A stretch of DNA of 64,000 bases from Bdellovibrio sp. ZAP7 (GCF_006874645.1 NZ_CP030082.1:682001-746000), one strand, 5' to 3'. Positions 32,965 through 42,095 are shown, counted from the stretch's first letter. Program-made: numbers and translations. The notes: generated from the letters alone by a model not told the origin.

Positions 32965-35511
32965 TTAGAATCGACGGCGGCCCTTGGCTTCTGGAGTTCC
33001 ATCGGCAGGATCTTCAGGCCATTGGTGTTTGGGGTACTTGATTCGAAGTTCTTTGCGAACCTCGGGATAGCCGTTTTTCCAGAAGCTTTCCAGATTCGAA
33101 GTCACCTGAACCGGGCGGAAATTAGGTCCCAATAAATGAAACGTCAAAGGCACTTTGCCCGAAAGAACTTTGGGAGTTTCCATCATGCCGAAAACTTCCT
33201 GGATGCGAACTTCCAGGTAAGGAGCTTTGTCGGATGGATAAGTTACTTTGATGTGACTGCCACTGGGTACGGTGATTCGTGCAGGTAATTCTTTATTGAA
33301 AGCTCTAATGAAGTCCGCAGGGAAAACGTTTTCAATAAAGAACACCAGGTCTTTTTCGAAAACACTCTGCAGTTTCTTTTCACCCATGCTGGCTTGGGAA
33401 AAGGCCTCAAGCTTTAAATCCTCAAGTTGTTCGTGGCTAAATGAAAATTCGGTGTCAAGAGTGCCATTGTCGATATGGCGTCGCCAGAATTCCAGTCGCT
33501 CCCACCACTCCGAAAGCTTTTCATTGTTCTTTAAAACTAAGGGCCATTTTTCCACCAGGACTTGGGGCAACTTGGCTTCCACTTCATCTGGAGAGGCGGG
33601 CAACAGCGACGGCTCCTCGAGTGGCAGACCGAACAGAGATTTATACTCGCGAATAAAAAACTGACCTTTTTCTTCAATAAATGTCAGATCACGAATCTTT
33701 TGAATTTCGTCTTTAAAGTGCGAAAGGATGAATTCTTTCGTAAAGCCACAAGCCAGACTGACAATGGTTTCAGCATCGCTGCTGCCCTCAACACCACTTA
33801 AGGCGACAAAGAAATCCGATGTCTTAACCAAGGAGTCCTGCTGCAGCTTTACACCGCGACCGCCGACCATCAAAGCTCGATCGGATTGACCACGACGACG
33901 GCACAGGCGATCCGGAAACGCGCGAAGTAAGAGAGTGCGCATTTCTAAATCTTGCGATTCGGCCTGGATGTTTTTAACCCCGCCTAATTTTTTGGCCAGT
34001 GCCAGAATCTGATTTGCAGATTGAGAGACAGTCTGTAAAGCCAGGAAGCCTGCTTCACGGGGAGCTTTGCCGGATTTTTTAAACTGCTGTAAAAGATCCA
34101 ATCGTACCGTAAGATCGCATTCCGTTTTATCACCTAAAAAGGAACTGACGAATTCACGGCGTAAGAAATCCCGCTCTTGCAGTATCGCTGCAAGTTCAGA
34201 GCCCAATTCCAAAGAATTTCTGTCGCCAGCCACCAACATCAATTTTGCCAAACGTACAGGCAATGGGAAGTGCAAGATCTTACGCCCCAGATTAGTAATT
34301 TTATTAGTGTCGTCAATGGCACCAGCAAGTTTCAGATATTGGGCAGCTTTATCGATGGCAACATTTGCCGGCTTTTCAAACCACGAAAACTTGTGGAAAT
34401 CACTAACACCTTGGGCGGCAAGAAACAGAAGGCTTTCTGTCAAATCAATACGCTGAATTTCTGCGATCTCGCTTTTTGAAAATGAATGCTCATCAAGTTT
34501 ATTCCACATTTTGTAGGCAAAGCCGGGGAACTGACGGGCGGCTCGGCCCGCACGTTGAATGGCGCTGGACAGACTGATACGGCCCAATTCCAGTCGGGAA
34601 AATCCTGTGCGATAATCCTGCTTCATGTTTTTCGCAAGACCCGAATCGATAACGGTATTCACGCCATCCAGTGTGACAGAGGATTCAGCGATGTTAGTCG
34701 AAAGTATAATTCTTTGGCGCGCACCTTTTTGTAAGGCACGTCTTTGATCTTCTAAATTCAAAGAGCCATGCAAGGGAATAAGATCGATCCCTTTACCATT
34801 TGCCCAATCTTCCAGGGTATTCTTGGCGCGTTCAATCTCTCCCACGCCAGGTAGGAAAACCAAAATATCTTTCGAAGTTTTTCCAGCAGCTTCACGTACA
34901 AGCTGCGCGAGATTATCAAAGAATGACGGAAAGGTTTGAACAATCTGGGAGTTTTTTTGATAGATAACTTCCAGGTCATAGAGTTTACCTGGAACACTGA
35001 CGACGGGAGCATTTCCCAAGTAGCTTGAGATCTTTTCAGCTTCAAGAGTTGCTGACATCACCAAAAGTTTGATATCGCGACCAAGTTCTTGCAGTTCGCG
35101 GATAAGGCCCAGGGCCAAGTCTACGTGCAAAGAGCGTTCATGGAATTCATCCAGAATAACCAGGTCGACATCGGATAACTCCGGGTCATCCAACATCTGA
35201 CGGGCAAGCAAAGCCTCGGTCATAAATATAAGGCGTGTTTTTGCAGAAGTTTTATTGGCAAAACGAACTTGGTAGCCGACTTCTTCCCCAATGGTCCAAC
35301 CATTTTCGTCGGCGATACGATGTGCGGCAGCGATCGCGGCCATTCTTCGGGGTTCTAGAACGATGATTTTATTTTTAACCACATCCAGTAAGGCAGGAGG
35401 CAGGCGAGTTGTTTTACCCGCGCCGGGTGCCGCAGTCAGAACCAGATTCTGCCCTTGTAGCATCTGTTCTTTGATGGAAGGTGTGAAATCATCGACAGGA
35501 AGATGAATCAT
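32965..35511 (-). CDS. hrpB: ATP-dependent helicase HrpB
   Basis: A DExH-box RNA-helicase-type protein. Motifs: I AAPGAGKTTRLPPALL, Ia LEPRRMAA, II ILDEFHERSL, III MSATLEAEK, IV LVFLPG-like (ILVFLPGVGEIE), V STNIAESSVTLDGV and VI QRAGRAAR. A helicase-associated winged helix and the HrpB-specific C-terminal domain follow (KVTYPSDKAPYLEVRIQEVFGM, VPLTFHLLGPNFRPVQVTSNLESFW). The length (848) is near E. coli HrpB (809). The cellular role of HrpB is poorly defined. Its start overlaps the upstream methyltransferase by 4 nt. Confidence 0.95.
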   Translation of the reverse strand: MIHLPVDDFTPSIKEQMLQGQNLVLTAAPGAGKTTRLPPALLDVVKNKIIVLEPRRMAAIAAAHRIADENGWTIGEEVGYQVRFANKTSAKTRLIFMTEALLARQMLDDPELSDVDLVILDEFHERSLHVDLALGLIRELQELGRDIKLLVMSATLEAEKISSYLGNAPVVSVPGKLYDLEVIYQKNSQIVQTFPSFFDNLAQLVREAAGKTSKDILVFLPGVGEIERAKNTLEDWANGKGIDLIPLHGSLNLEDQRRALQKGARQRIILSTNIAESSVTLDGVNTVIDSGLAKNMKQDYRTGFSRLELGRISLSSAIQRAGRAARQFPGFAYKMWNKLDEHSFSKSEIAEIQRIDLTESLLFLAAQGVSDFHKFSWFEKPANVAIDKAAQYLKLAGAIDDTNKITNLGRKILHFPLPVRLAKLMLVAGDRNSLELGSELAAILQERDFLRREFVSSFLGDKTECDLTVRLDLLQQFKKSGKAPREAGFLALQTVSQSANQILALAKKLGGVKNIQAESQDLEMRTLLLRAFPDRLCRRRGQSDRALMVGGRGVKLQQDSLVKTSDFFVALSGVEGSSDAETIVSLACGFTKEFILSHFKDEIQKIRDLTFIEEKGQFFIREYKSLFGLPLEEPSLLPASPDEVEAKLPQVLVEKWPLVLKNNEKLSEWWERLEFWRRHIDNGTLDTEFSFSHEQLEDLKLEAFSQASMGEKKLQSVFEKDLVFFIENVFPADFIRAFNKELPARITVPSGSHIKVTYPSDKAPYLEVRIQEVFGMMETPKVLSGKVPLTFHLLGPNFRPVQVTSNLESFWKNGYPEVRKELRIKYPKHQWPEDPADGTPEAKGRRRF

Positions 35512-36164
35512 GCAGGATAAAGAAGCAGCATGAACTCTGCTTTTTCAAAAGGAACTTTCTTGGCGATTTGGTCAATCGTGCCTTCCAGATTCAATTCATC
35601 TTCCTGAGAAAGATTCAAAGACAAAAGCATGCGACGATTTGGAAAGTGATCTTTCATATCGCCCAACATTTTTTTCAGGCGATAAGGCGTATCCATCAAA
35701 ATGATGGCGCGCTTTTCTTTGGTCAGCTCACGCAAAGCTTTAGCCCGCGCTTCTGTTTCTGCAGGAACAAATCCGCGGAATAAGAACTCATCAATGCGCT
35801 GACCACTTAAGGACAGCAGGCCCATCAAAGCCGAAGCACCCAAAACAGATTTTACAGGAATATTTTTTTGACGACACAGGCGAACCAAATCTGCACCTGG
35901 ATCACAGAACCCCGGGGTTCCGCAATCAGTCACCAACGCCACCATTTTCTTTTCACACAAAGGCACCAAAGCAGCTTTATCATCCGGAGTAGAATGCTCG
36001 TCCAGGATCTCATAGGTTTTTCCAGAGATGCCGTGAACGCGTAATAATTTAGAAGCTTCTTTCGTACTTTCACAGATCACCACTTCGCAATCTTTCAGAA
36101 TTTGCAAAGCACGTAGCGAAATCTCGCTGGTATCACCGATCGGAGTTGCCACTAGGTACAACAT
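35508..36164 (-). CDS. RsmI-like 16S rRNA C1402 2'-O-methyltransferase, short form, 218 aa
   Basis: A tetrapyrrole-methylase fold enzyme. MLYLVATPIGDTSEISLRALQILK is the RsmI N-terminus, followed by CESTKEASKLLR (RsmI-type), VTDCGTPGFCDPGADLVRLC (SAM site, usually DAGTPxISDPG) and VLGASALMGLLSLSG. E. coli RsmI has 286 residues; here the protein ends at 218, so the small C-terminal extra domain is missing. CDC replaces the usual DAG in the Gly-rich loop. It may therefore act on another substrate. It is coupled by overlaps to the HAD gene upstream and hrpB downstream. Confidence 0.85.
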   Translation of the reverse strand: MLYLVATPIGDTSEISLRALQILKDCEVVICESTKEASKLLRVHGISGKTYEILDEHSTPDDKAALVPLCEKKMVALVTDCGTPGFCDPGADLVRLCRQKNIPVKSVLGASALMGLLSLSGQRIDEFLFRGFVPAETEARAKALRELTKEKRAIILMDTPYRLKKMLGDMKDHFPNRRMLLSLNLSQEDELNLEGTIDQIAKKVPFEKAEFMLLLYPA

Positions 36165-36892
36165 TAAGAGTTCCTTTGATTCAGGACAAAATTCATAATT
36201 CGTGGAAGGTCAGGAGGTGGTTCTGCCTTGCCCGAGTGGGTGCTGTCAAAAAAAATACTTTCGACACGGGGGCATTTCGCTCCCATAAGGTTTAAAATAA
36301 CGGGTTCATTGTCAAAGAAGTAAACTTTGTCATATCCCTGTCGGTCCTTGGCTAGAAACCAGTCTGTTTTGTATTCCGCATCGTCCATGGATTTATCGGG
36401 CTTTACGAAAAGGACGGCTTTATCATTTAACGGAAAATTCCATTGCTGTAATTGGTGTGTCGTACCAGGCTCCATGCGATGCAGGTCACGACCTGTAAGG
36501 TAAGCGACCTCAGCCCCGGCTTTCATCACTTCGTGAACGTATTCCAGGGCCCCCTCGTTGGGTGTATCGAATTTTAAATAGTCGTTCGAGAAAAAATGCT
36601 TACGCCAGTACAAGGAGACGGCTTCTTGAAACTCTGGATGGTGACCATCCAGCCCGGCTCTTTGCAAAGCATTGGTAAAACCCCAATCCGTGTGTTCTGT
36701 TTTTATTTTTGAAAAGCAGGCAACTTGTTCGGGAAAGCGTTTGATATTCTCAGGGTCCAAAGCAAAATCCATCAGGATTTTTTCGATACGGGGACTGACG
36801 TCAAAGAGGGTCGAATCCAAGTCGAAAACCACGAGGCATTTTTTTCCCTCGGTAACCAAGGTGTGAATATTGACAAGGATTTGATCGATCAT
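36164..36892 (-). CDS. HAD-superfamily hydrolase, 242 aa
   Basis: Haloacid-dehalogenase motifs: I FDLDSTLF with nucleophile Asp24 and acid Asp26, II LTGRD, a Lys region around VKPDKSMDDAEYKT, and IV YFFDNEPV. An inserted helical cap lies between motifs I and II. The family is mostly phosphatases; the substrate is unknown. No signal peptide. The upstream region is short and divergent from the phn-like operon. TAATG coupling to the methyltransferase suggests co-expression in the order HAD, methyltransferase, hrpB. Confidence 0.85.
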   Translation of the reverse strand: MIDQILVNIHTLVTEGKKCLVVFDLDSTLFDVSPRIEKILMDFALDPENIKRFPEQVACFSKIKTEHTDWGFTNALQRAGLDGHHPEFQEAVSLYWRKHFFSNDYLKFDTPNEGALEYVHEVMKAGAEVAYLTGRDLHRMEPGTTHQLQQWNFPLNDKAVLFVKPDKSMDDAEYKTDWFLAKDRQGYDKVYFFDNEPVILNLMGAKCPRVESIFFDSTHSGKAEPPPDLPRIMNFVLNQRNS

Positions 36893-36981
36893 GGGGCCAT
36901 CGTAGCGTTTAGGGTCCAGTTAAGGCAAAGACTTTGTTAACAGAGGCTCGGTCCTTTTATAGAATATTCGTGGGGGTTTTC

Positions 36982-37875
36982 ATGAAGCTTCTTTTGAACT
37001 GCGCTTTACTTTTGTGCGTCTTCAGTATTTCCAGCTGCAATTTTAAAAAAGCCGCATTAGGTACTGCAGAAAATCCAATTAAATTTCATCTGGTGCCCTC
37101 CGTGGATGCCAAAGTTCTTGCGGATAACTCGAAGCTGTTGAAAGAGTATCTGGAAAAATCCACACCTTATAAGTTTCAGATCACAATTCCCCAATCCTTC
37201 GTAGCGGTCGTGGAATCATTTGGCACGAACAGAGCTGATGTCGCAGCGATCAATACCTATGGTTATTATATGGCGAATAAGTCTTATGGTGTGCAAGCGC
37301 GCTTAACGGTGATTCGCTATGGATTGGGAACTTATCAGTCACAGTTTCTGGCCCGCAGTTCCAGTGGTATCAAATCATTGAAAGACTTTAACGGCAAAAA
37401 AATGGCTTTCGTTGATCCAGCGTCTATGTCGGGTTACTTGCTTCCATTAAAGACCATGAAAGATAAAAAAATTGAGCCGAAGGAAACTGTCTTTGCTATG
37501 AATCATGATGCTGTGGTGTCGATGATTTATCAGGGTCAGGTGGACGGGGGAGCGACTTACTACAGTCCGCCGCAAAATGGTCAGATCGAAGATGCCCGTC
37601 GTCTGGTGAAGCTGCAATATCCTGATGTTGAACAAAAAGTAAAAATCGTCGAGCTATCTGAACCCATTCCCAACGATCCCATTGTTTTTCGCAAAGACAT
37701 GCCTGAGGAAATGAAAGAAAAGATCTGCGATGTGCTATTGGAATGGGTGGCGACACCTGAGGGAAAAAAATCTTTGGATCTGATGTTGGGAGCGACCAAT
37801 TTGAAAAGATCCACGGATGCCGATTATGAAAGCGTTCGCGAAATGTTAAAACAAATGCTTCCGGCAGGAAAATAA
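36982..37875 (+). CDS. phnD: PhnD-type substrate-binding lipoprotein
   Basis: ATG 36982 begins a lipoprotein signal (MKLLLNCALLLCVFSISSC) and follows GGGGG. The mature protein is a periplasmic binding protein of the PhnD/PtxB family: IKFHLVPSVDAKVLADNSKLL, ESFGTNRADVAAINTYGYYMA, YQSQFLARSSSGIKSLKDFNGKKMAFVDPASMSGYLLPL. It would deliver phosphonate, phosphite or a related oxyanion to PhnCE. No C-P lyase or phosphonatase genes are nearby, so the natural ligand is open. The next gene starts directly after its stop. Confidence 0.88.
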   Translation: MKLLLNCALLLCVFSISSCNFKKAALGTAENPIKFHLVPSVDAKVLADNSKLLKEYLEKSTPYKFQITIPQSFVAVVESFGTNRADVAAINTYGYYMANKSYGVQARLTVIRYGLGTYQSQFLARSSSGIKSLKDFNGKKMAFVDPASMSGYLLPLKTMKDKKIEPKETVFAMNHDAVVSMIYQGQVDGGATYYSPPQNGQIEDARRLVKLQYPDVEQKVKIVELSEPIPNDPIVFRKDMPEEMKEKICDVLLEWVATPEGKKSLDLMLGATNLKRSTDADYESVREMLKQMLPAGK

Positions 37876-38655
37876 ATGAGCACACCATTTTTGTCGGTGA
37901 AAAACCTAAACAAGACTTTTCCTAACGGTGTGCAAGCTTTGCGCGACGTCAGCTTTGATGTGCAAAAGGGCGAGTTCTTGGTGGTGATCGGGCTCAGTGG
38001 TTCTGGAAAGTCCACCCTGATGCGTTGTCTGAACCGCCTGCAAACTCCCAGCAGTGGTGAAATTATCTTCGAAGGTTCGGATATCGGTAAACTTCAACGC
38101 CCGGATCAAGTGCGCTCCCTTCGTCGTAAGATGGGAATGATCTTTCAGCACTTCAATCTGATTCCCCGTCAAAGTGTGATTAAAAACGTATTGATGGGCG
38201 CTTTGGGTGTTAAAAAAACTTTGCCCAGTCTTTGTGGCATGTTTTCGTCCCAGGAAAAAGACGAGGCCTTAAAAAATTTAAAACTCGTAGGAATCTCCGA
38301 AAAAGCACATTTGCGCGCTGATCAACTGTCCGGCGGGCAAAAGCAACGGGTGGCCATCGCACGAGCCCTGATGCAAAATCCCACGCTGTTGCTCGCAGAT
38401 GAGCCGGTGGCTTCATTGGACCCGGCAACCTGTCATGTGGTGATGGACTACCTGAAAAAAATCAATCAAGAGCTCGGCATTACCGTCGTCGCGAATCTGC
38501 ATTTTCTGTCTTTGGTGCGAAAGTATGCGACTCGAGTCGTTGCTTTGAAAGAGGGGCAGATCGTTTTCACGGGAAAACCTGAAGAGATCACGCAGGAATG
38601 GTTTCAAAAAATTTACGGAGAAGGGACTCAGGATGTTGCGCCGGATATTTTTTGA
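37876..38655 (+). CDS. phnC: PhnC-type ABC ATPase
   Basis: The ATP-binding subunit of the phosphonate-type importer. Seen: Walker A GLSGSGKST, Q-loop MIFQHFNLIPRQSVIKNVLMG (typical of PhnC), signature LSGGQKQRVAIARAL, Walker B LLLADEPVASLDP, and an H-loop in which the usual His lies in VVANLHFLSLVRKYA, characteristic of PhnC. The length (259) is as expected. ATG at 37876 abuts the phnD stop, and the 3' end overlaps phnE by 23 nt. Confidence 0.93.
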   Translation: MSTPFLSVKNLNKTFPNGVQALRDVSFDVQKGEFLVVIGLSGSGKSTLMRCLNRLQTPSSGEIIFEGSDIGKLQRPDQVRSLRRKMGMIFQHFNLIPRQSVIKNVLMGALGVKKTLPSLCGMFSSQEKDEALKNLKLVGISEKAHLRADQLSGGQKQRVAIARALMQNPTLLLADEPVASLDPATCHVVMDYLKKINQELGITVVANLHFLSLVRKYATRVVALKEGQIVFTGKPEEITQEWFQKIYGEGTQDVAPDIF

Positions 38656-39640
38656 TGCCTTGAGTGTCGCATTCTTACTAAGCTGCACGGCCGTTGCATT
38701 GTTCGTGACCAGCGAAGAGCAGCTTTTGGATTTAACCAAAGATGTACTATTTGTCGCCGTCTTTATGTTGATTGGGGTTGTTGTCGCTTGGGCCTTGCGA
38801 AATATGAAAGTGCGCACCTTGGGTGGTGCTTTATTTGATCTGCATCCTGCGACGGAGCCTGTTCCGTGGTATCGCTCCTTCTGGGGCTGGCAGTTTGTTA
38901 CATTGCTGGTAGTTTCTTTTGTGGTGGCCTTAGTTAAGACGGAGTTTTCCTTGATTGAGTTACTCGACCAGAATGGTTTTGCCGGGGCCGTTCGTCTTTT
39001 CAAAGGGCTCTTTAATCCGAACTGGGAGGTTCTGCCTCGAGCCGTTTTAAATATTATTGAAACAATCTTCATGGCCTTTCTTGCTACCAGCATTGCCATT
39101 CCTTTTGCATTCGGCTTAAGTTTTTTCTGCGCCAAAAATATTATGCGGGGTCCGGTGGCCTATCCGATCTATCTGGCTTTGCGAACCTTCCTGAATGTGA
39201 CTCGTTCTATTGAAGCATTGATCTGGGCCATTATTTTCTCGGTGTGGGTGGGGATTGGTCCTTTCGCGGGGATGCTCGCACTCATGATTCATTCTGTGGC
39301 CTCCTTAGCAAAACAGTATTCTGAAATGGTAGAGGCGGTCGAAGATGGTCCGATTGAAGCCATCGAATCAACAGGAGCTAACAAGGTGCAAACCATCTGG
39401 TATGCGATTGTCCCTCAGGTGGTTCTGCCTTATATTTCATTTACGGTCTATCGCTGGGACATTAACGTAAGGATGGCAACAGTGATTGGCTTGGTGGGCG
39501 GTGGTGGTATTGGAACCATGCTGATTCAATATCAAGGCCAAGCCATGTGGCGCGAAGTGGGATGCATTATCGTCGTGATCGCCGTTGTTGTGTGGGCTTT
39601 GGATCTTGCCTCTGCGCATATCCGCGAAGCCCTAAAATAG
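38633..39640 (+). CDS. phnE: PhnE-type ABC permease, 335 aa
   Basis: Membrane component of the importer. The N-terminal ~100 residues hold two or three TM segments (SVAFLLSCTAVALFVTS, VLFVAVFMLIGVVVAWAL, FVTLLVVSFVVALV) not found in short PhnE proteins. Then the core permease follows: ETIFMAFLATSIAIPFAFGLSFF, TRSIEALIWAIIFSVWVGIGPFAGMLAL and the EAA-type coupling loop EAVEDGPIEAIESTGANKVQTIWYAIVPQV. A YRWDINVRMATVIGLVGGGGIG segment ends the conserved region. It overlaps phnC. Confidence 0.92.
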   Translation: MLRRIFFDALSVAFLLSCTAVALFVTSEEQLLDLTKDVLFVAVFMLIGVVVAWALRNMKVRTLGGALFDLHPATEPVPWYRSFWGWQFVTLLVVSFVVALVKTEFSLIELLDQNGFAGAVRLFKGLFNPNWEVLPRAVLNIIETIFMAFLATSIAIPFAFGLSFFCAKNIMRGPVAYPIYLALRTFLNVTRSIEALIWAIIFSVWVGIGPFAGMLALMIHSVASLAKQYSEMVEAVEDGPIEAIESTGANKVQTIWYAIVPQVVLPYISFTVYRWDINVRMATVIGLVGGGGIGTMLIQYQGQAMWREVGCIIVVIAVVVWALDLASAHIREALK

Positions 39641-39653
39641 AAAGAGGAGCACC

Positions 39654-40058
39654 ATGAGTGAATTTGGTAATTATAAACTTTTGATTCGCGAAACACATAT
39701 CGATTCTTATGGTCACGTGAATAATGCAACTTATTTGTCTTTGTACGAGGAAGCTCGTTGGGAGGCGATCACACCGCGAGGCTTTGGCTTTAACGACATT
39801 CATCGTCTGCAACAAGGCCCTGTTATTTTGGAAGTGAATATCAAATTTCTAAAAGAAATTAAGCTGCGTGAAAACATCACGATCGTTTCCAGCATCATGG
39901 ACTACGAAGGTAAAATCGGTCACATGAAACAACAAATGATCAAAGATGATGGCACGGTTGCCAGTGAAGCCGTGTTTACCTTTGGATTATTTGATTTGAA
40001 AGCTCGTAAAATGATTCTCCCCACTCCGGAGTGGAGGAAAGCCTGTGGTCTTGAATAA
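39654..40058 (+). CDS. Hotdog-fold acyl-CoA thioesterase, 134 aa
   Basis: A 4HBT/YbgC-FadM type enzyme: ETHIDSYGHVNNATYLSLYEEARWE contains the usual active-site pattern (D at the start of the helix, HVNNxxY). VILEVNIKFLKEIKLRENITIVS forms the central strands. It would hydrolyse acyl-CoA thioesters. AAAGAGGAGCACC precedes ATG 39654. The last 83 nt overlap, on the other strand, the 3' end of the hydrolase gene at 39976, so the two mRNAs would be complementary there. Confidence 0.9.
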   Translation: MSEFGNYKLLIRETHIDSYGHVNNATYLSLYEEARWEAITPRGFGFNDIHRLQQGPVILEVNIKFLKEIKLRENITIVSSIMDYEGKIGHMKQQMIKDDGTVASEAVFTFGLFDLKARKMILPTPEWRKACGLE

Positions 40059-40947
40059 GATTTTTGCCTTCCAGGTGATCGATCATGGCACTTTTCATTT
40101 CCTGCCATCTTCTTTGTCCAACCGAGGCTGCATCAATCATCAAATGATGAAAGATCGACTGCCAGCTAAAGGGACGTTTGTGAACAACAAACGTCTTCCA
40201 TTCATCTAAGCGATAGTTTGCAATAAAAGACCTGATGCCAGAAGGGCTGACCAACTCATCTAATGGATCAATAAATAAAAGTGTCGGCACATTGATTGCC
40301 TGGCGGTTGGGATGTCGATTAGCGAAGTTTGCCAGTTCAAATGTCGCTCGATAGGCCGAGACCGGTGTCCCAGTGGAGTTTGCAAAATAGTTTTCTCGAT
40401 TGAATAGATTGGGAATGACGGTAAGCGGATTCAGGGTTCTTAAAATGCGCATAATAAATGCGGTTCTGCGAATCGCCACTGCGGGAGCAAACAGAACCAT
40501 TTTATCAAAGTGAACTTGCTTGTACTTACTCGAAACAGTGACGCCGATCACCCCACCCAAAGAATATCCGACATAGTATATAGGCATTCCATATTTCCCG
40601 GCTCGTTCGTTGGCCTGGCAGTAAGCGCGAAGGGCATCGCGCTCCCACATCTCTGCCGTGACATGTTTAAAAATGTTCAAATTATTATTGTGTCCCGAGA
40701 GCGACAGGCGCAGAACGTCGATGCTGTTTTCGCGTAATGCATTTTCAATCGACACCATTCGCGCCGGATTGTTATTCAGTCCATGCACCACCAATGCTAC
40801 GCCTTTGGCAGGCTGATAAGCAGAAAGGCGCCACAGCGTTCGCGAGTCGCTTCCCCTCATCAGGGGTGGACAGTTGCCGGCAAATAAATCCAGAGAAAAT
40901 AGAAGAATAAGGAAAGAAAAGAGGCCGAGAAAAAACGCGTTTCTCAT
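39976..40947 (-). CDS. Exported alpha/beta-hydrolase-like protein, 323 aa
   Basis: ATG 40947 (GGGGGATGTTGAA upstream) starts a signal peptide (MRNAFFLGLFSFLILLFSLDLFAG). The hydrolase fold is visible: GVALVVHGLNNNPARM (oxyanion strand and HG), the nucleophile elbow YYVGYSLGGVIG (G-Y-S-L-G-G), LLFIDPLDELVSPSG carrying the acid, and a late HHLMID that may supply the His. The likely location is periplasmic or outer membrane. The substrate is unknown. The C-terminus runs convergently into the thioesterase gene. Confidence 0.8.
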   Translation of the reverse strand: MRNAFFLGLFSFLILLFSLDLFAGNCPPLMRGSDSRTLWRLSAYQPAKGVALVVHGLNNNPARMVSIENALRENSIDVLRLSLSGHNNNLNIFKHVTAEMWERDALRAYCQANERAGKYGMPIYYVGYSLGGVIGVTVSSKYKQVHFDKMVLFAPAVAIRRTAFIMRILRTLNPLTVIPNLFNRENYFANSTGTPVSAYRATFELANFANRHPNRQAINVPTLLFIDPLDELVSPSGIRSFIANYRLDEWKTFVVHKRPFSWQSIFHHLMIDAASVGQRRWQEMKSAMIDHLEGKNLIQDHRLSSTPEWGESFYELSNQIIQR

Positions 40948-41269
40948 TTCAACATCCCCCACGAATGCCCGACCTGGTCGGTTGTAGCTTTATTTCTTTT
41001 ATCCTAGGGAATCGCTTTTGGTAGTAAACGAACGAGTGTATGTATTTACCGCGGTCGAGGGGGCTAAGACACAGGACTGGTCCTAAGAGCGGGTCTGGTG
41101 TTTCATTTGGAGAACATGAATCCCTGTTTAGGCTTATTTGCAGCTCAGTGGAGAATGCTTAAAAGTTTGACGAAAAATCGTGGAACATTTTAGCTTAAAA
41201 TGTCTAATATCCGACAGTTAAGTCGACTGGATTTTGCACCGATAGTTATTCCCAAGGAGCACTGAACAA
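40948..41269. promoter_or_regulatory. Intergenic region upstream of the GYF_2-PilZ gene
   Basis: No gene is seen. Features are the palindrome AGGAC-TG-GTCCT (41073-41084), the inverted repeat ACATTTT/AAAATGT (41185-41203) and a possible sigma-28-like promoter, TTAAGTCG (41218-41225) with ACCGATAG (41238-41245) at 12-nt spacing. AAGGAG at 41254-41259 serves ATG 41270. The promoter call is tentative. Confidence 0.35.
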
Positions 41270-42070
41270 ATGGGAAAACAATATTATCTTTCAAATAATG
41301 GGACTCATATTGGACCTTACACTTTTGAAGTCGTCCTACAAAAAGTTGAATCCCATGAGCACCAATGGACAGATTATGTTTATGATGAATCAATCGGTGA
41401 CTGGATTATGTTGATGGAGCATCCTGAGTTTTCAGCGAAGGTCACATCAAAACCTGCAGCTCGTCCAGAGTCCGCTCCCGGCAAACCAGAAGAAGTTGCA
41501 GAGACAATGAAAGATAAAGAGTGGTTCATCCTTAAAGAGGGAAATAACTACGGACCTTTTTCGCCCGTTGAAGTTGTGCAAATGCTTCAGGAGAAAACTC
41601 TTTTTGAATACGACTATATTTGGCATGCACGCATGGCAAATTGGAGCCGTGTAGCTGAAGTTGAAGAATTCGCACCAGACAAAATCCGTGCGATGAAGCA
41701 ATCCTCTGACACTGGTTTGGCAGAGATCTTCTTCCGCCGTCGTCATGCGCGCGCAGCTTACGGTGCAAGCCTGATTGTTCATAATAACAAAACAGTTTTC
41801 CGTGGACAGGCGCTTGAGATCAGCGCTGGTGGAGCGGGTGTCTTGATTGACAATCCGAATTTACAACCGGGTCAATCGTTGTTCCTTCACTTTCAACCAG
41901 GTGATGGCGTGCCGCCGTTCAATGCTGTCTGCCAAATCGTTAGCAAACAGTTCATCAAAGAGATGGCGCCAAGAGGAACGGACGCGGTAAGATACGGCGT
42001 GAAGTTTACGACAGTGAGCCAATCAGTTCGTGAAAGTATCAAAAACTTCACGACACCCAAAGCAGCTTAA
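41270..42070 (+). CDS. Tandem GYF_2 domains plus PilZ domain, 266 aa
   Basis: Two GYF_2-like modules (residues ~2-52: YYLSNNGTHIGPYTFEVVLQ, DWIMLMEH; and ~83-133: WFILKEGNNYGPFSPVEVVQML, NWSRVAEVEE) precede a PilZ domain (~150-260). The PilZ part has RRRHARAAYG and EISAGGAGV, corresponding to the RxxxR and (D/N)xSxxG c-di-GMP-binding motifs; Glu replaces the usual Asp. No TM segment is seen. It would link c-di-GMP to protein-protein contacts, for example in motility. A GYF_2 module also occurs in the TPR protein at 25412. Confidence 0.9.
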   Translation: MGKQYYLSNNGTHIGPYTFEVVLQKVESHEHQWTDYVYDESIGDWIMLMEHPEFSAKVTSKPAARPESAPGKPEEVAETMKDKEWFILKEGNNYGPFSPVEVVQMLQEKTLFEYDYIWHARMANWSRVAEVEEFAPDKIRAMKQSSDTGLAEIFFRRRHARAAYGASLIVHNNKTVFRGQALEISAGGAGVLIDNPNLQPGQSLFLHFQPGDGVPPFNAVCQIVSKQFIKEMAPRGTDAVRYGVKFTTVSQSVRESIKNFTTPKAA

Positions 42071-42095
42071 GATTATTTACAGAAAAGATTTTAAT

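Noticed and set aside
38413..39135. 240-codon minus-strand frame opposite phnC/phnE
   Set aside because: Lys/Thr/Asn-rich, no recognisable domain, no ribosome site, and antisense to two clear transporter genes.
36982..39640. Phosphonate catabolism operon
   Set aside because: Only the transporter genes phnD, phnC and phnE are present; no C-P lyase, phosphonatase or phosphite dehydrogenase is in the window, so the substrate stays open.
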